Positions 22,713-36,379 of a stretch of DNA of 64,000 bases are shown piece by piece. Both the position numbers and the translations under genes were made by a program. The DNA is from Phallus indusiatus. Lineage: Eukaryota > Basidiomycota > Agaricomycetes > Phallales > Phallaceae. The notes below the pieces were generated by a model, which was not told where the DNA came from, searched no databases, and worked only from the letters and a program-made list of their open reading frames with translations. The stretch is from NCBI GenBank assembly GCA_027605045.1, contig JAQFWX010000052.1:1-64000 (forward strand). Direction: 5' to 3'. Each line of letters starts with the position of its first letter. Position 1 is the first letter of the stretch.

Positions 22713-25700
22713 ATGCCTCGTAAGAATCAACCCAGTTGTACAAGCCCGGTCTTAACTCACCCGTCTATTGTAATCGAATTTGTAGCCCAGGCAGCTCCTC
22801 AAGTTCCTCTCTTCAATCCTAAAGACTTGACTTCGGCATTACCATCGATAAGACCCCAGCCTATTCGAAGTGACACACGGCAATCTCAAAAACGAAAGCA
22901 GACCTTGCTCAATTTACTGGATGCGCTGACAGAGTTGAATAGCCAAGGCTTAGATCATGGTTCTAAAACTTCTTTCCGACTTCTTTTCATTTCAGGTCAC
23001 TGATTACCTGATTTAGATTCAAACAATGGGACCACCCTATACGACGAGGAAGATGAGGGACGTACGTAATTGGTCTCTTTTGCGAGGTATATTGCGGCGT
23101 TAATATCTTTTCACTCCAATAGCTTCAGCCGTCGACCAGCTGCAAAACAAAGGCGCAGAAGTCTTCCTTCGTTTCCAAAGGTTTGTCCTTTGCACCATTC
23201 CTCAAATGACCTACATACTAACACCAAATGATACAAGGTCGGCTCAACAACTAGACAAAGAGGTCAGCCCTGTCCTAAACTGATCTCCCAATTCAAACCT
23301 AACAAAATTTCTGTAGCTTCAAAGTTTCGGCAACGCCGTCCGTCAGCTTGGTTCTTCGATCGGATTACTCTCCTCTTCGATTCGTTTACGCCAGCGATTG
23401 GCCCAAATCCTCTTCCTTTTTAGGGAGAACGCAGCTGATCTATTTCCCCGCAGGGTCTCTCGAGATCCGCATCGCGACCTTAACACGTTCCTTACAGCTC
23501 GAGATCGTCTTAAAGCGCAACAGTCAGGAAGGAAAAGGCAAAGAGCACCGACTAGCACTGCTCGATTCTATGTGCCAAACAATCTTGACCTCGGAAGCAT
23601 TCCAGAAGAGTTGGAACACCTTGCACAGGATGTGACCACGTTTTTAGAATGTTTGAATGAGTTTCCTGAATTTACCGATGAGGTTAGTTTATGAGACCGA
23701 TAAATTTTAAAATTACTTACCTTTGTACAAGGCCGTCAATGCCAGTGTCCTTGCGTTCGAAGGCGACCTCAAGGTGAGATTCAAGTTCTGCAGACATGAG
23801 TATTCAATTGACCGGCTATACAATGTTACCTAGTACTGGGCTTCTTGTTTGCGTGATTTCAAAGGACAGTTTCGCTTCCCTTCAGTCGAGCGTTATGTAC
23901 ACGGTACGACCTCATTTTGAGTTTCTGGGTCAATCTGACCCTTCCTTTTAGACCTCTCAATGGAAATGGGGAACCACTTGGAAGCAATCTCCTCCACAAT
24001 TAGTGTATTCGTTGATGTCGGTGTCCCTACCATTCGGTTCGCTCAGAAACATACGGCCACCAACCTCCTCAATCTGTCCACAGTCGCCACCTTTTTCTCC
24101 GCTGTAACAGGTGCGTGGAGTCTGAAGCTTTCATGAATGACGCTGGAAGCTAACAATGGACACCAACAGCGACGACGATTCAGTTCTCTTTTAATGTCAA
24201 TGAAGGTCCCATTCAAAAAGCTGTAAACGCCTTTTGGTTTAGCTCCTTAGTGTTTTCGATAGCATCTGCCGTGAACTCTCTTTTAGGTTAGGCTGCGTTC
24301 TTTTGTCATGTTAGATGGTGAATAACGATTTGATTTCAGGTTTGACATGGAAGCAGGCTATGTAGTATGTATTGTTTTGATTTCTTTGTTATCCGGATCA
24401 TCTCACCTTTCTCAGTCGTTCGCCTCGGCACCGGGTGCCCTGGTAAGTTCAGTTCCCTTTGTTTAGTAATCACTAAAGAGCTAAAATGTTTCTAGGTGGG
24501 TCCTTATTTGGATCAAGAAAAGCCCGTTGATCTTTCTGGTCATATCCGTTGCTGCATTTTCCGTGGGATTGGTATTATTTACATGGGGATCAAGTCAAGT
24601 AAGCTTGTCATCAAATTTGGTAGCTGCACCAAAGCGTAACGTCTTTTTTCAGGATATTGTGACATGCCTTGTTACGACCATATTCACAGGATTTAGCTCA
24701 TTCGGACTTCTCGCTGTCTCTGCATGGTTTGCTCTAGAGCGAGTAATATACACAAAACACAAAGGACAGCGTTGGCTAGCCGACGTTCTGGCGGATATTT
24801 ACGCGGACGTAGAGTTTTATTCGGGATTTGGATGGGCAAAGAAGAATCTTGGTCCCCGTTTGGTCAAAACAACAGGGTGGTGCCAAGATCAAATCAGGCG
24901 AAGCTGGTCGACTGTGAAGAATGCTGGCCATTCGTGCCAGAAGTCGCTGTTCTGTTTTGACATGGATCAGCCTGATACTTCCGGAAATGAGATGGTAGAA
25001 GAGGGACGATTGCCACGGGTGCCTCATTTGACCTCCGGTACTAGCATACAAGGTACCCCGCAAATATACTCTCCTCCCGGGTCGCCTGTCAAATCCACAG
25101 AGTCGATACTGGTGGAATCCCCGAGGACGATACGGCCGGGTTTTGTACTTTCCTCCCCCGAACTTCCGTTGAACCGAGGGCCTGTACGAGCATCTACCGA
25201 AAGCAGTATGGCAACGGACTTGCATAATCATGGTAGTACAGTGACGACTACTTCAGCCACGGCGGTTAACGACCAAGGAACTACGGGCAGCGCTGCACGA
25301 CAACGATTCACAAGTGCTGTTCGGTCTGTTATAATGCTCCAGCATGCTTCTCAGCCAAACGGACAAGCTCCTAAACGAAGTTTTGGGCCAGGAAGTCTAT
25401 TTGTTTCTCACAGCCAGTCAACGACCGATCGGAAAGACACGGGCAACAAGCCTTCTCCTGCTGCGAAAATGTCGCGAATGATTCTTCTCTCGCATTCGTT
25501 GAAGGCGTTGGATAATACAGAGACTATTCAAGTACATCAGGCACTTGTCAGGCATTTGCAATTTAGCCCCAACGGCAAGTGGCTTGCAACGTGTAGCTGG
25601 GATGGAACGAGCAAATTGTATAAAGTCGGGTATGGCGTGAGTAAAAATTTAAGGGTCTTTTGTACACTCTCATGTGCTGAAAACGTGCTTGATTGCAGAC

Positions 25701-27185
25701 CGAGGTGTTCCAGCAGCATCGGACCCTTGCTCATCCACAAGGGTTCGTGAGCCAGGTCGCATGGTCACCCAAGGGTACCCATATCTTAACCAAGTCGCAT
25801 CGCATCGTCAAATTGTGGACTCAAGAAGGGGTATGTCAGAAGACCATTGATCGAAGGCGAAACATCCAAGCAGTTACATGGTAAGAACATTAAATCAGGT
25901 TTTTCTTGGTGATCGATCATATGATTAACTTTTGCGCCTAGGATGCCGGATGGTAGTGGTGAGATCATTCGTTTATTCCTATTTGCGTAATCTCTTATTA
26001 ATATTTACATTAGGATTTTTAACAGTGGAGGGTCACGATATCCATGAAATCGTGAGCGTTTACTGTACCAGCTTATTTAGTCAGATTTCTCAGCTGTGAT
26101 TTAGAATTTCAAAGGCGATATTGTTGCCTGTCATAATATCACACGAGTATTCATTCATGACGTCGGCATTACGCCTGATCATCAGCGTATACTGGCAGTT
26201 GGAACGCTCACCGAGTCTCCCGATGGTTTGCAGCCTCATCAGGCTAGACGGGAAAAGAGGATTATTGGTATGGTATAATTTAGGCACCAATTCATTGCTT
26301 CAAGCTGAAACTTTTTCTTGACAGTGTATAATGTCGCGGAGAAGACTATTGAAAGGTAATGTAATGGCTTGATGCATTTTTACGGTGATGCTAAGACGAA
26401 TCATATCAGCCAAGTACCTTTGGTCCACGATGTACGCGATATTACCATATCAAGTAATGGGTTGTTGGCGTTGGTTAGCTTTGAGCATCATGTGGGTATA
26501 TTCATTATTTTTATTGCATTTTCTCCGGTTAAACTAGGGTTTATCCTTCTGTCTTTCTTTCCCAAAATAGGCACCCCCTCAATTATGGCGATTGGACCGC
26601 GTGAACGATGACGTCCGGTTGTCATTACGGCACACCTATATGCCCAGCATCGATGTTGATTTTGCCGGTACAAGTTACTTCTGCGGAAAAGATGATCAAA
26701 TGATCTTATGCGCGAGTAAAAGTAAGGCAGTCTTCTCAATTTTAATAATAAATAAAGTTTCCATAACTAATCGGTATTCTTTTTCGTTTTTTCTCACAGA
26801 TGGGCATATCCATATATGGGATCGTGAATCGGCAACATTGTTGCATGATATTCGTGTGCCAGATGGAGACTTGACGTGCATAGCTTGGAATACGAGTTCA
26901 GATTTTCCCATGTTTTCGACTGGATGCCACGACGGTAATGTCAAGATTTGGACATCAAGTTCATCACAGCCTGCTGTAGAGGCGTCACGACCACAGTCAG
27001 CCGAATCATCATCATCTGGCCATTCTCGCCCAGACAGTCGTTTATCCGATAGGATCCCATATTCCACAAGTCCGCAGCCTAGTACAGCACGATTAGGGCT
27101 CACTGCGAGCCCTACCAATGAGCTATCCCCAAATACTTCGACAACCACATGGATTGAAAAAACGCAGACAGAGTTGTACTCATAG
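22713..27185 (+). CDS. Multi-pass membrane protein fused to WD40 repeats
   Basis: A gene with many introns whose exons join in phase from ATG 22713 to TAG 27185. The N-terminal part is soluble and helical (EELEHLAQDVTTFLECLNEF). A membrane region follows: NLLNLSTVATFFSAV, FWFSSLVFSIASAVNSLLG, IFLVISVAAFSVGLVLFTW and LVTTIFTGFSSFGLLAVSAW look like four hydrophobic passes. A disordered linker from about 24960 to 25480 precedes WD40 blades: HLQFSPNGKWLATCSWDGTS, VAWSPKGTHILTKSHRIVKL and WNTSSDFPMFSTGCHDGNVK. The blades resemble those of WDR26/GID7-type proteins in order and spacing, but no LisH or CTLH region is visible. I infer a membrane-anchored scaffold of unknown cargo. The start codon choice is moderately sure; the first donor (gttcta at 22960) is weak but the phase fits. 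Confidence 0.75.
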
Positions 27186-27387
27186 AAGCCTTAGTATCTT
27201 TATGCAAACATTTGTAAAACTTATTTTTTCACAATAGTATATTCTCACGATCTTATGTATGAACTGATAAAAAGGCATTGAAATTTTAAGACTAAAGTGT
27301 AGAGGTAAAGACAAGGGAGATAGTACAGTAAGAATACAACGATACATCACGACATGTAACTCTAACGAGCGATGATATAATAATATT

Positions 27388-27992
<605 letters not shown>

Positions 27993-28316
27993 TGTTGATA
28001 TATGAGTAAGGTATTCGAAAGAGGACGCGAAATGTGAGCAATGGGGGTTCGAGGAGTAAGACAAGGAAAAGGAGCGTTGGCGCCCAAACGTGTGCTTATA
28101 TCTGACTCACGGTGGTCCGTGCACGGCAAAAATAAAATAAGGTTCAGACGCAAAACGCGCTATGTCACGCGCACGACAAACAATGCCAAACACCGCAAAA
28201 ATATAAGACACCTGCTTCCTCCTATCTTGCCCTCTTTCTTCCTCGTTTGATTAGTCCTCTAACAGCGAACTCTTCATTGTCTCATCGAAACCAGCCACTC
28301 AACCGCCATCGAAACC
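27993..28316. promoter_or_regulatory. Bidirectional histone H2A/H2B promoter
   Basis: It holds ttggcgcccaa at 28078-28088, which fits an E2F/MBF-type TTGGCGC site on both strands. The motif TAAAATAAGGTTCAGACGCA lies at 28133-28152, tcacgcgca at 28165-28173, and a TATA-like aaatataag near 28200-28207. The last three elements recur with similar spacing in front of the histone H3 gene at 47895. Confidence 0.75.
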
Positions 28317-28923
28317 ATGCCTCCAAAACCAGCTTCTACTGCCGGAAAAGCTCCTGCGTCGTCTACCGCCGCTAAGCAGCCATCTGCGTCCAAAACCCCT
28401 GCGGCGGCCAAAAAGACGTCTAAGAAAACTGCGCCCGCTGCTGACGCCGATAAGAAGAAACGCAGAAAGACTCGTAAAGAGACGTTCTCTTCGTACATTT
28501 ACAAAGGTAAGACTCGGCTTGGATTGTATGCGCGTCTTTCATATTGCTAAATGCGTACAGTTCTCAAACAAGTGCATCCCGATACGGGTATCTCCAATAA
28601 AGCTATGGCTATCTTGAATTCCTTCGTAAACGATATCTTTGAACGCATTGCCACAGAAGCATCCAGTACGTGTTCATACGAAGTCTTATTTGCCATTCAC
28701 ATGCTTATCTCCACCGAAAGAATTGGCTTCTTACTCCAAGAAATCGACTATCTCTTCACGCGAGATTCAGACGAGCGTTCGACTGATCCTTCCTGGTGAA
28801 TTGTCCAAACATGCTATATCGGAAGGCACGAAATCCGTCACAAAGGTAGGTATTTCATTTCAAGACAAGCATCGTCTTCTGACGTGACTACACCAAATTC
28901 AGTTCTCGAGCGTGCAAAAATAA
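28317..28923 (+). CDS. HTB1: Histone H2B
   Basis: Core nucleosomal histone partner of H2A. Four exons (28317-28506, 28561-28665, 28721-28845, 28903-28923) encode 146 residues. The lysine/alanine-rich tail leads into [18 protein letters not shown], then [40 protein letters not shown] and [20 protein letters not shown]. The carboxy end FSSVQK is short but typical, and it keeps the lysine of the GTKSVTKF region that is ubiquitinated in other fungi. Splice phases agree at all three joints. Confidence 0.96.
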
Positions 28924-29762
28924 ACGTCGCGCAAGCGTGTACCATTATCAGATCCGTGTAGCTTATCGTCAAGTACTGTATTTTCTGATGTCGTTAGCCA
29001 TGTAATTCTTTTATTTTCTAATTCTATTCGCGTCATTCTGTATTGAATTGCCTGAGCCAGTCAGGGCTCGCAATATTATTGTGGGACATCAAAATTATGA
29101 AGACCCTCGTTCTATTTTTGGTCATTGCCGGGTCGTTATGGTAAGTATCCCAACGGCTCCCAGCGGCGGCTGTGTCGTAATGTTCATATGGACGCTCGCT
29201 TGCGATGGCGTTCATGTCTGAATACCGCACCAATAAGTAAGATAAATAATATCAAAATATTTGCATGCAATATTTATTTACATGCTTCCCGCTTATCTCA
29301 GTCTTTAAATCTAATAATGACGGCAATATTTGAAGGCGTGGATGTTTGTGGCTCGAATTCCGCGCTCCAAGAGAAAACTAGAAGCCGCACGACCACCCAA
29401 ACCATCAAATTATCCCAGTGAACTAACTGGCTGACGTCACAGGGTGGAGTGGGGTACAACTTATGTAACCCCCCGTTTAGAAGTGATCATGCTTATTTTT
29501 GTTTGTTGCTTTCTTGGGGCATCTTTTTTTCAGCTCCTCTTCCTTTATTCACCCTTTTTACGACTTCCTTCCGTGAGTTTGATCTCTTCTTTAAATAACA
29601 CTTTTCTATACTGATTCTTCTTGCATAGGTTTTTATACCATATCCCTCCCCTTGGCAGGCAATTTTTGGTCGAGTTTCCACTCATTCAGCTGGCTGAGGA
29701 TTTAGTTGATCGTTTTCTTCTATCTTCTATCCCAAACTGTTGTGCACGAGAGTAGCGGAAGC
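28924..29762. other. Intergenic region between H2B and the RRM gene
   Basis: No gene is supported. A perfect TGACGTCA (CRE-type bZIP site) lies at 29432-29439, about 325 bases before the RRM gene start. A T-rich leader (ctttcttggggcatcttttt) follows closer to the start. Confidence 0.45.
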
Positions 29763-32700
29763 ATGTTAAGGGAGGATGTTCAGTCCTCTATTCATATAGT
29801 GAGTCAATTCTTGCACTCTTTTCGAGGTTGACTTATTGGTGAGCATCCTCACATAGTCGCCTCCTCGTTCCCGTGCATCTCCATCCTCCCCTTCATCAGC
29901 CTCAAATGACTCACCATTAATGGCGTTGTCCAATTCCCATATTGAAGCAATCATTCAAATGGCTACGGCTTCCGCCCCGGAGGGCCCAATTCCAGGTCGG
30001 GACACTCGTACTCAGCTTTTTGTCGGAAATGTGAGATAAAATACCATTTGCACCCTTTTCATTAATTTTTTACTAAGAAAATATGTTAGCTGCCCTACCG
30101 CGTCAGATGGCAAGACCTGAAAGACCTTTTTCGAAAAGCCGGGACAATATTGCGCGCCGACGTTTCCTTAGGTCCTGACAATAGAAGTCGAGGTTACGGA
30201 ACAGTCCTGTTTGCTACCCGAGAAGATGCCGCTAGAGCTGTCGGTAAGGATAAATATATTGGACCATTTTACGTATGCCTCACACCTTAGTCTAAGAGAT
30301 GTTCAGTGGGTATAATTGGCAAACACGTATATTGGAAGTGAGACTCGATCGATTACCTCCGTCGGATTTGGATATGTCTGCACACACTTCTCACCTGAAT
30401 TCGTCGGCGGGTAGTTCATTTCCAAGCTATGGCGGACCGTCAAACTCAGACAGGATGCCCTTCGCATCGAATTTGGATGACTTTCCATTTTCAGACAGTA
30501 GAAGCCGAACCCTCAGTAATGGCATGACACGTAATTTATTTGTTGGGAATGTGAGTTTTTCTTCGTTAAAGTTTACCCTTGTCATTGAGTTCTCCCGGGT
30601 ATTTCCCTATGTGGTGGTAGCTTCCGTTTCATTGTCAGTGGCAGGATTTGAAAGACCTTTTTCGGCAAGCAGGCACAATCATTCGCGCGGATGTTGCACT
30701 AGGTCCCGACGGTCGTTCTCGTGGGTTCGGAACCGTTTCCTTTGCCAATGACACAGACGCGGAAAGAGCTGTCAATATATTTAATGGGTGAGTTTGATCG
30801 CTTCGTTATTCTAAATGGGGATTGGAATTAAATTGTTGTTAGGTACGACTATAACGGACGGATCCTGAAAGTGCACTATGACAAATTTGCCCAAGCTCAG
30901 ACTTTGTTGTCGCAAGCTCAATCGCCGTTAATACGACTCGCCTCACCCATCCCGACCCAATCTCTATCCGGCGGTAGATTCGATCCGGGTGCTGGAGCTC
31001 CCAGTATGGGTTCTCACACTCTGGTTCCCATGCCCGCTTCCCTATCAGCCTTGGAACGTGAACTCTCCCTGTCTAGACACCGGACTCCCTCTCCATTTCA
31101 TCGTCCTGTGAATACGACATCCCTTTATCGTGACGTGTATCCTGTTTCCGACTCGCTGGATAATGACGCGACCGGGATTCAAAGTGGCGCTTTAGCCGCA
31201 GCCCCACTGTCAATGTCGCTTAATGACACGCTACAGTTTACGTCGCCTCATCAGCTGAAACCCTTTAGAGAATTAGACCCTTCTTCGAGCCCCGATCAGG
31301 TTGTCGGATCTTTTACACATTCTCATGTTCCACTTTCGGCGTCACTAGCATCCTCATCTTTGTCATTTCCCTCGGCTGAAAATGTACCGTCGTCATCGTC
31401 GTCTGTTTTGGCGGGGCGGAAGTCCGGTCCTCCCCCTGTACCACTATCGACAAAGCCGTCACTTTCGACAGTGACAGCAAACTCGAATATGTTAGGATCC
31501 AAAAATGAGGAGACGTTAATGCCTAGTCTTACCGCATCTCTCAATTTGTCGTCCCCTCTTCCTACTCTTAGGTCGTCAACTTCAGCATCGCCGAAACCGA
31601 AAACATCTCCGAACAAATCGACAAGGTCTGCTCCCCAAACTATTAGTTCTCAACTTATTCCTTCTCAACCCGCCATTGCTTCCACCTCTACGTCCGCTCC
31701 CGCTCTCACCCAAAATACAACCAATGAAACATTACCGAGGGTAAAGACGCTTTCGAGATCCCGCCAGAATTCATCTCATCCCCATGCCCATCCCGGACCT
31801 ATTACCTTACCTTCTCCCTCAATACCCTCCTTTCCCGCTGCACCTGGAGGACTACCGTCCCCATTTCAAGGTTTGCCTCCTATCACACCGTCCATGCCGA
31901 CATTTACATTCGTTCCGCAAAACCCTACTCCGCCCCTCAACCCCCATTTTTTATCCCCAGGTGTTGGATTAACCCCGTTCTCTCCGCCTGCGCCTATGAG
32001 CCCCGGGTCATATTACCATCCTAATCATAGATATCACCCTATCCCATGGAATCCAGCTCCTGGAGCCCCAATTCATCATCCTCATCCGCATTCCCCGATA
32101 TATACTATACATGGTCAATCCCCCTTACATAGTCCCAATGCCGCAGGCTATTTCGTTGCTCCAGCTATTGTACCAGGTCCCACAGGACCTCCTGCAGATT
32201 ATTTTTCGGTGCCACCACCGATGGTTGCTGACGGGTATTTCCCTCCTGTTTATTCATCGGCTGAGACAGCGAATAGTAATGATTTAGAACCGGGATCAAA
32301 CACAGATTCGGCGACGAATAGCAATAGCAGACCCGCTGATCGGCCTTCGTCAAGCGATGATTCTATTCCTACCCGTTCGGGTCAATCTTTGTCTGAAGAT
32401 GGGGGAAGCCGAAGGTTGTCAAAGGGTAGCACTGATGCCTCGTCATGGCATAGTTCTTCAGAAGATTTACATTCCATGGCTGAAGAATTGGGACGAATAT
32501 CAATTGGACTAAGAACTCCAAATGAACTGCCTGTTGGGAATTCTGAGGTAAAACAACGAGCCGAACAAAGTCCTGTACCTCCAGGTGGACCACAGCGAAC
32601 GCATTCGGATGAAACTAAATTACCAACGACATCAAGTCTTGGAGTTGCTTCTCGGTCTGAAGCGAGCAATGACTCAAATCCGGATTCGGGGGCTGAAAAT

Positions 32701-32820
32701 GTCACTTCTTCGCTTTCGGTCCATACGCCGGGAGAACGGAGGGCTAGTTGGACGCCTGGAGCCACAAAAACGGTGTTCAGGCGAGAGTTGATGAATTCAA
32801 CACCTGGTTCTGCGTCATGA
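29763..32820 (+). CDS. Two-RRM RNA-binding protein with long disordered tail
   Basis: Six exons (29763-29798, 29857-30030, 30090-30243, 30297-30550, 30621-30787, 30843-32820) give about 920 residues. The 36-nt first exon was added because it joins in phase to a Ser/Pro-rich segment upstream of the next in-frame ATGs (29920 and 29959). RRM1 starts at TQLFVGN and reads RWQDLKDLFRKAGTILRADV, then SRGYGTVLFATREDAA. RRM2 starts at RNLFVGN and reads QWQDLKDLFRQAGTIIRADV, then SRGFGTVSFAN. This pairing and wording recall the SR-like shuttling mRNA factors Gbp2/Hrb1. The last 600 residues are a Ser/Pro/Thr-rich disordered tail with Pro- and His-rich patches. A role in mRNA binding is sure in kind; the exact orthologue is not. 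Confidence 0.85.
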
Positions 32821-33573
32821 GTTGTTTTATCTTGTTTTTTTTTCATTATCTTTTTTTTGTATTACCCTCAGGAAATTCTTGATCTTTCTTTTCGTGTCTC
32901 TCTTTTTATCTTAGATCGGGCAGGTTTTGTCTTTTTCCTCAAGTTTGGTGTCGTGCCGCCGGTTTCTTTTCCTTTTCCTTATTTTTCCCGTCATTGTCAT
33001 CCATATATCGCGTTCTATTGTTCACATTCGGGGGTTTAATCATATGCATATCTTTGCCATCTTGTTTTTGCTATCTCGTTTTACATACCTTTTGTCTATT
33101 ATCAAACCATGGAACACCGGTCTAACTGGAGACCTATGATCAAGACCAATGTATCTACGTAGCTTTTTCATTCTTTTTACCTATCCTTGTTAATGTTAGC
33201 AGTACTAAAGTATCCATATCCGGATTGATTTTTTATGTGTATCTGATTATGCGCGATAAATGTTTGGCGAAGTACGCAGTTTGCCGGGGGCGGGAATAGT
33301 ATCGTAATATACAGGTGTTTCAGACACTTTTCAGCTGGACTAGACTTGAAGACTAAATAAAAAAGTGTGTGTCAATGAGATTAAGTTATGCGTTTTTATC
33401 AATTCGGACTTTCCCTGCGCAACTTGAAGTTGAAGAGGCCGACTCGTGACACGGACCGCGCTCATTGTCACTTCACCGACACCAATACGCGATGTTATTA
33501 CCACTCCAAAAGTAGCGCGTCCGCACTCCTGCTATTCTTTGTTCACCGCACGTCATTTCCACTCTCATTTGCA
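32821..33573. other. Intergenic region, T-rich 3' flank and F-box gene promoter
   Basis: The first 350 bases are pyrimidine-rich and probably 3' UTR of the RRM gene. The rest is the leader of the F-box gene. No further gene or repeat is supported. Confidence 0.45.
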
Positions 33574-35456
33574 ATGATATCGTCTTTCGATTTTCTTCGA
33601 CTTCCAAACGAGGTTAAACTTATGATTCTACTAAATCTACCCGTATGGGATTTGATACGGTGCCGACAAGTGAGTTTTGATACGAACATTAGGTTATCTA
33701 GTTTGCATCTCATAGATGTTTAGGTTTGCAAGCAATGGAATTCAATGATTAGGATGTCTACTGCTGCACAGTTCACTATTGAGCTGTCCCGATACGGTCT
33801 GGTCCCTTGTTCAAGTAAAAATTGGACCGCTGCTGCTGCTTTGCGAAGGCTAAGGGAACAGCAAGAGGGGTGGAGGCAATGCAAATGGAAAACGCAAAGA
33901 TTTATCGATCTACAAGGGAACTGCAAGACCTACGAACTTCGAAATAGTGTGTGGGCTTTTGGCCATTGCGATAGCAGTCCAACGAACAACGATCTCGGGT
34001 CATTCCCCCCTGATTATACAACAACAATTACATGCTTTGAGTTGCCTTCTGGACCTTCCGTCAACTCTAAAGACGATATAAAACAATGGTCTTTGCATAA
34101 CCTCGGGATGTCAATACGTGATTTCACAATGGATCCACTTATAAATCTTATCGTGCTTCTTGAACAAGCGACAGAAACTAGGTAAGGTTCTGCGTTTTTC
34201 CTCTTTCAAAGATTTCACAACAATATAAATTTGCTGATTTTCTTAGAGAAATAAATCAACATCCATTCCGACTACATCTGAGAAAGTTATCGGATGGGGG
34301 GCCACACCCAATGGCCACTCGGCCCGTTATACCGATAAAAGTGACGACTTCAGATCCTACTGAATGCGAATTCGACGTACAATTGCAAGAAACATCGGTG
34401 GGTGTATTAATAAGACAACAAGCTGGCCTGGATGATTATGATCACTTGGCGGTTTGGAATTGGCAAACGGGCGACTTGCAATTAGTGAGTTTCAGAACTC
34501 TCGACTATGAACTCAGTTTATTAACATAGATTCACGTAGAAAAAATGCTCCAATATCACATCGTATGACGATTTCACATTTATTGACAGTTGCTCCGTAG
34601 TAGTGGCTTGCGTGGAGAATACGGCCACATTGCAAATATACCGCTTTGAAGATTCGAAAGTATATCTTACCGGGGCTTTCGAACTTCCGCCCACTAAAGC
34701 CGAATTCACATATCTTGAGCTACATTTCGATGGTGGACCATCAGCGTCGGTAGCAGGCGCGGGCTCAATAGATGGAACTCCTTATTCCCTTGCGCCTCGC
34801 CCAGAAGTACTGTCCATTACGTTTGGTGTCGTTGGGGCGCGGCCGGGTGAAGGAGAGAATGAAGTCTCGGGGTTTACAATGATCGCGTGTCCTGAACTTA
34901 TGCTAGACAAGCTAAGTTCAAAAAGGGGCGACATTCCAGAAGACCAGATGAGCGATGAGCTTCGTGTTCTGCGGTGGAAAGATTGGGGTCCCGAATGCAC
35001 ACGATGGCTACCCCAACAACTCGATTATCTTAGTTGGCAACCTTGCATGCAGGGCGGTCGACTTGCCCTTGTGACACCTGTTTCTGAAACTGGGGGGGAT
35101 CAAAATAATAACAACACACCATTCCTTTCTCAGAGAAAGCAAGTCATTCGAATATATGATTTTCGCGAGGACGTTATCGTGCGGAACTTTGAGGAGGGGT
35201 TGAAGGATGGCCTTCAACTATCACCCTTTGTCATCCCCAAGCGCTTCATGTTCGAAGAAGACATTGTCTCAGGTTTGCCGTATCATGTCGTTGAATCTGA
35301 GCCACTGCCTATTCCAGTATCTGGCGTGATGATCGACGAGGGGCGAATGGTCTGTACACGAGTACGTCGTTTGTATATTGATTCTGATTATGTTCTCATT
35401 ATCATTAGGCAGAAGACAATGACGAGTGGCGACAACTACTGGTTCTGACTTTCTAG
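33574..35456 (+). CDS. F-box protein
   Basis: Five exons (33574-33669, 33724-34181, 34247-34484, 34540-35361, 35409-35456) join in phase into 553 residues. The N-terminus is a clear F-box: FDFLRLPNEVKLMILLNLPV, then WDLIRCRQVCKQWNSMIR, which would dock to Skp1 in an SCF ubiquitin ligase. The rest has alternating beta-strand character with WNWQTGDLQL and FTFIDSCSVVVACVENTATL, a layout like the degenerate propeller-like substrate domains of the many Agaricomycete F-box proteins. The substrate is unknown. The start at 33574 places the F-box at the very N-terminus, as usual. Confidence 0.85.
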
Positions 35457-36379
35457 AGTGATACTGCTATTAACTTTAGATTTGAACTTCATACATGCAT
35501 TAGTGAACTCATTGCACAGCTACTGTATATCGCTTGTAGTCAGCGGAATGGTTTAATAGGGTAACTACCTGTCATTTGTACTCCATTACGATCAAGTTAT
35601 GATCCCTTATGGATATGCACTTACCGTACTGGATGTCTCCCTAATGAGGATTGCAACTGCTCCATATGAGCAGTCTATTGTTAGTGTTATAATGAGTTAA
35701 ATGGATCTGTCTACGCGTCCAAAATACCTGTCTAGTGGTCCCAGGTCCAGTGACCAATAGGCTCGAACACGGCTGGGAGACCCGAGATAAGGAAAGTAAC
35801 AGTTGTATTGTTTGATCCAAAGAGACAAAAAGAATTTGGTATTGTGGAACTGGTTTATTTGCCTACGCGGAATGGAGTTGGAAGTTTCGGAACAAATATA
35901 TAACACACCCAAGGGCGCAAACGGGGCTGAGAAATGAATAGGAGAGGGAAGGATTTTGACTGTGCTCCTCTGGACGAGGACGGTGGAATAAATAGGGATA
36001 GCGAGACAGATTTCAAGTGATCACAGGGGCCGGGTTACTTTTGAGTGCGGCTTTTTGCAGGGCTTGGATATGCAGAGAAATTTTCTCAACCATACCGAGC
36101 ATGCCTTTGCATGCATACGCGTTACAAGCCGCGTGCCAGCCTGAGGATGATGTTTTGGATATCGGCAAGTCTGTAGTGATTCATTCGAGCCCAATTGCGA
36201 TTCGACCAGAAATGTATACCAGTCCAAGAGAAAAGATGACATTTGCAGAATGACAGGAATATTGTAGTTTTCTTGTTGAAATGTCAAACTGGATTGACTG
36301 GATTATAGATTCACATGTGATCATGACATAGACGTGCACGCCAATCTGCCTTTTACGAGGCAGTGCCTCTATGATGATA

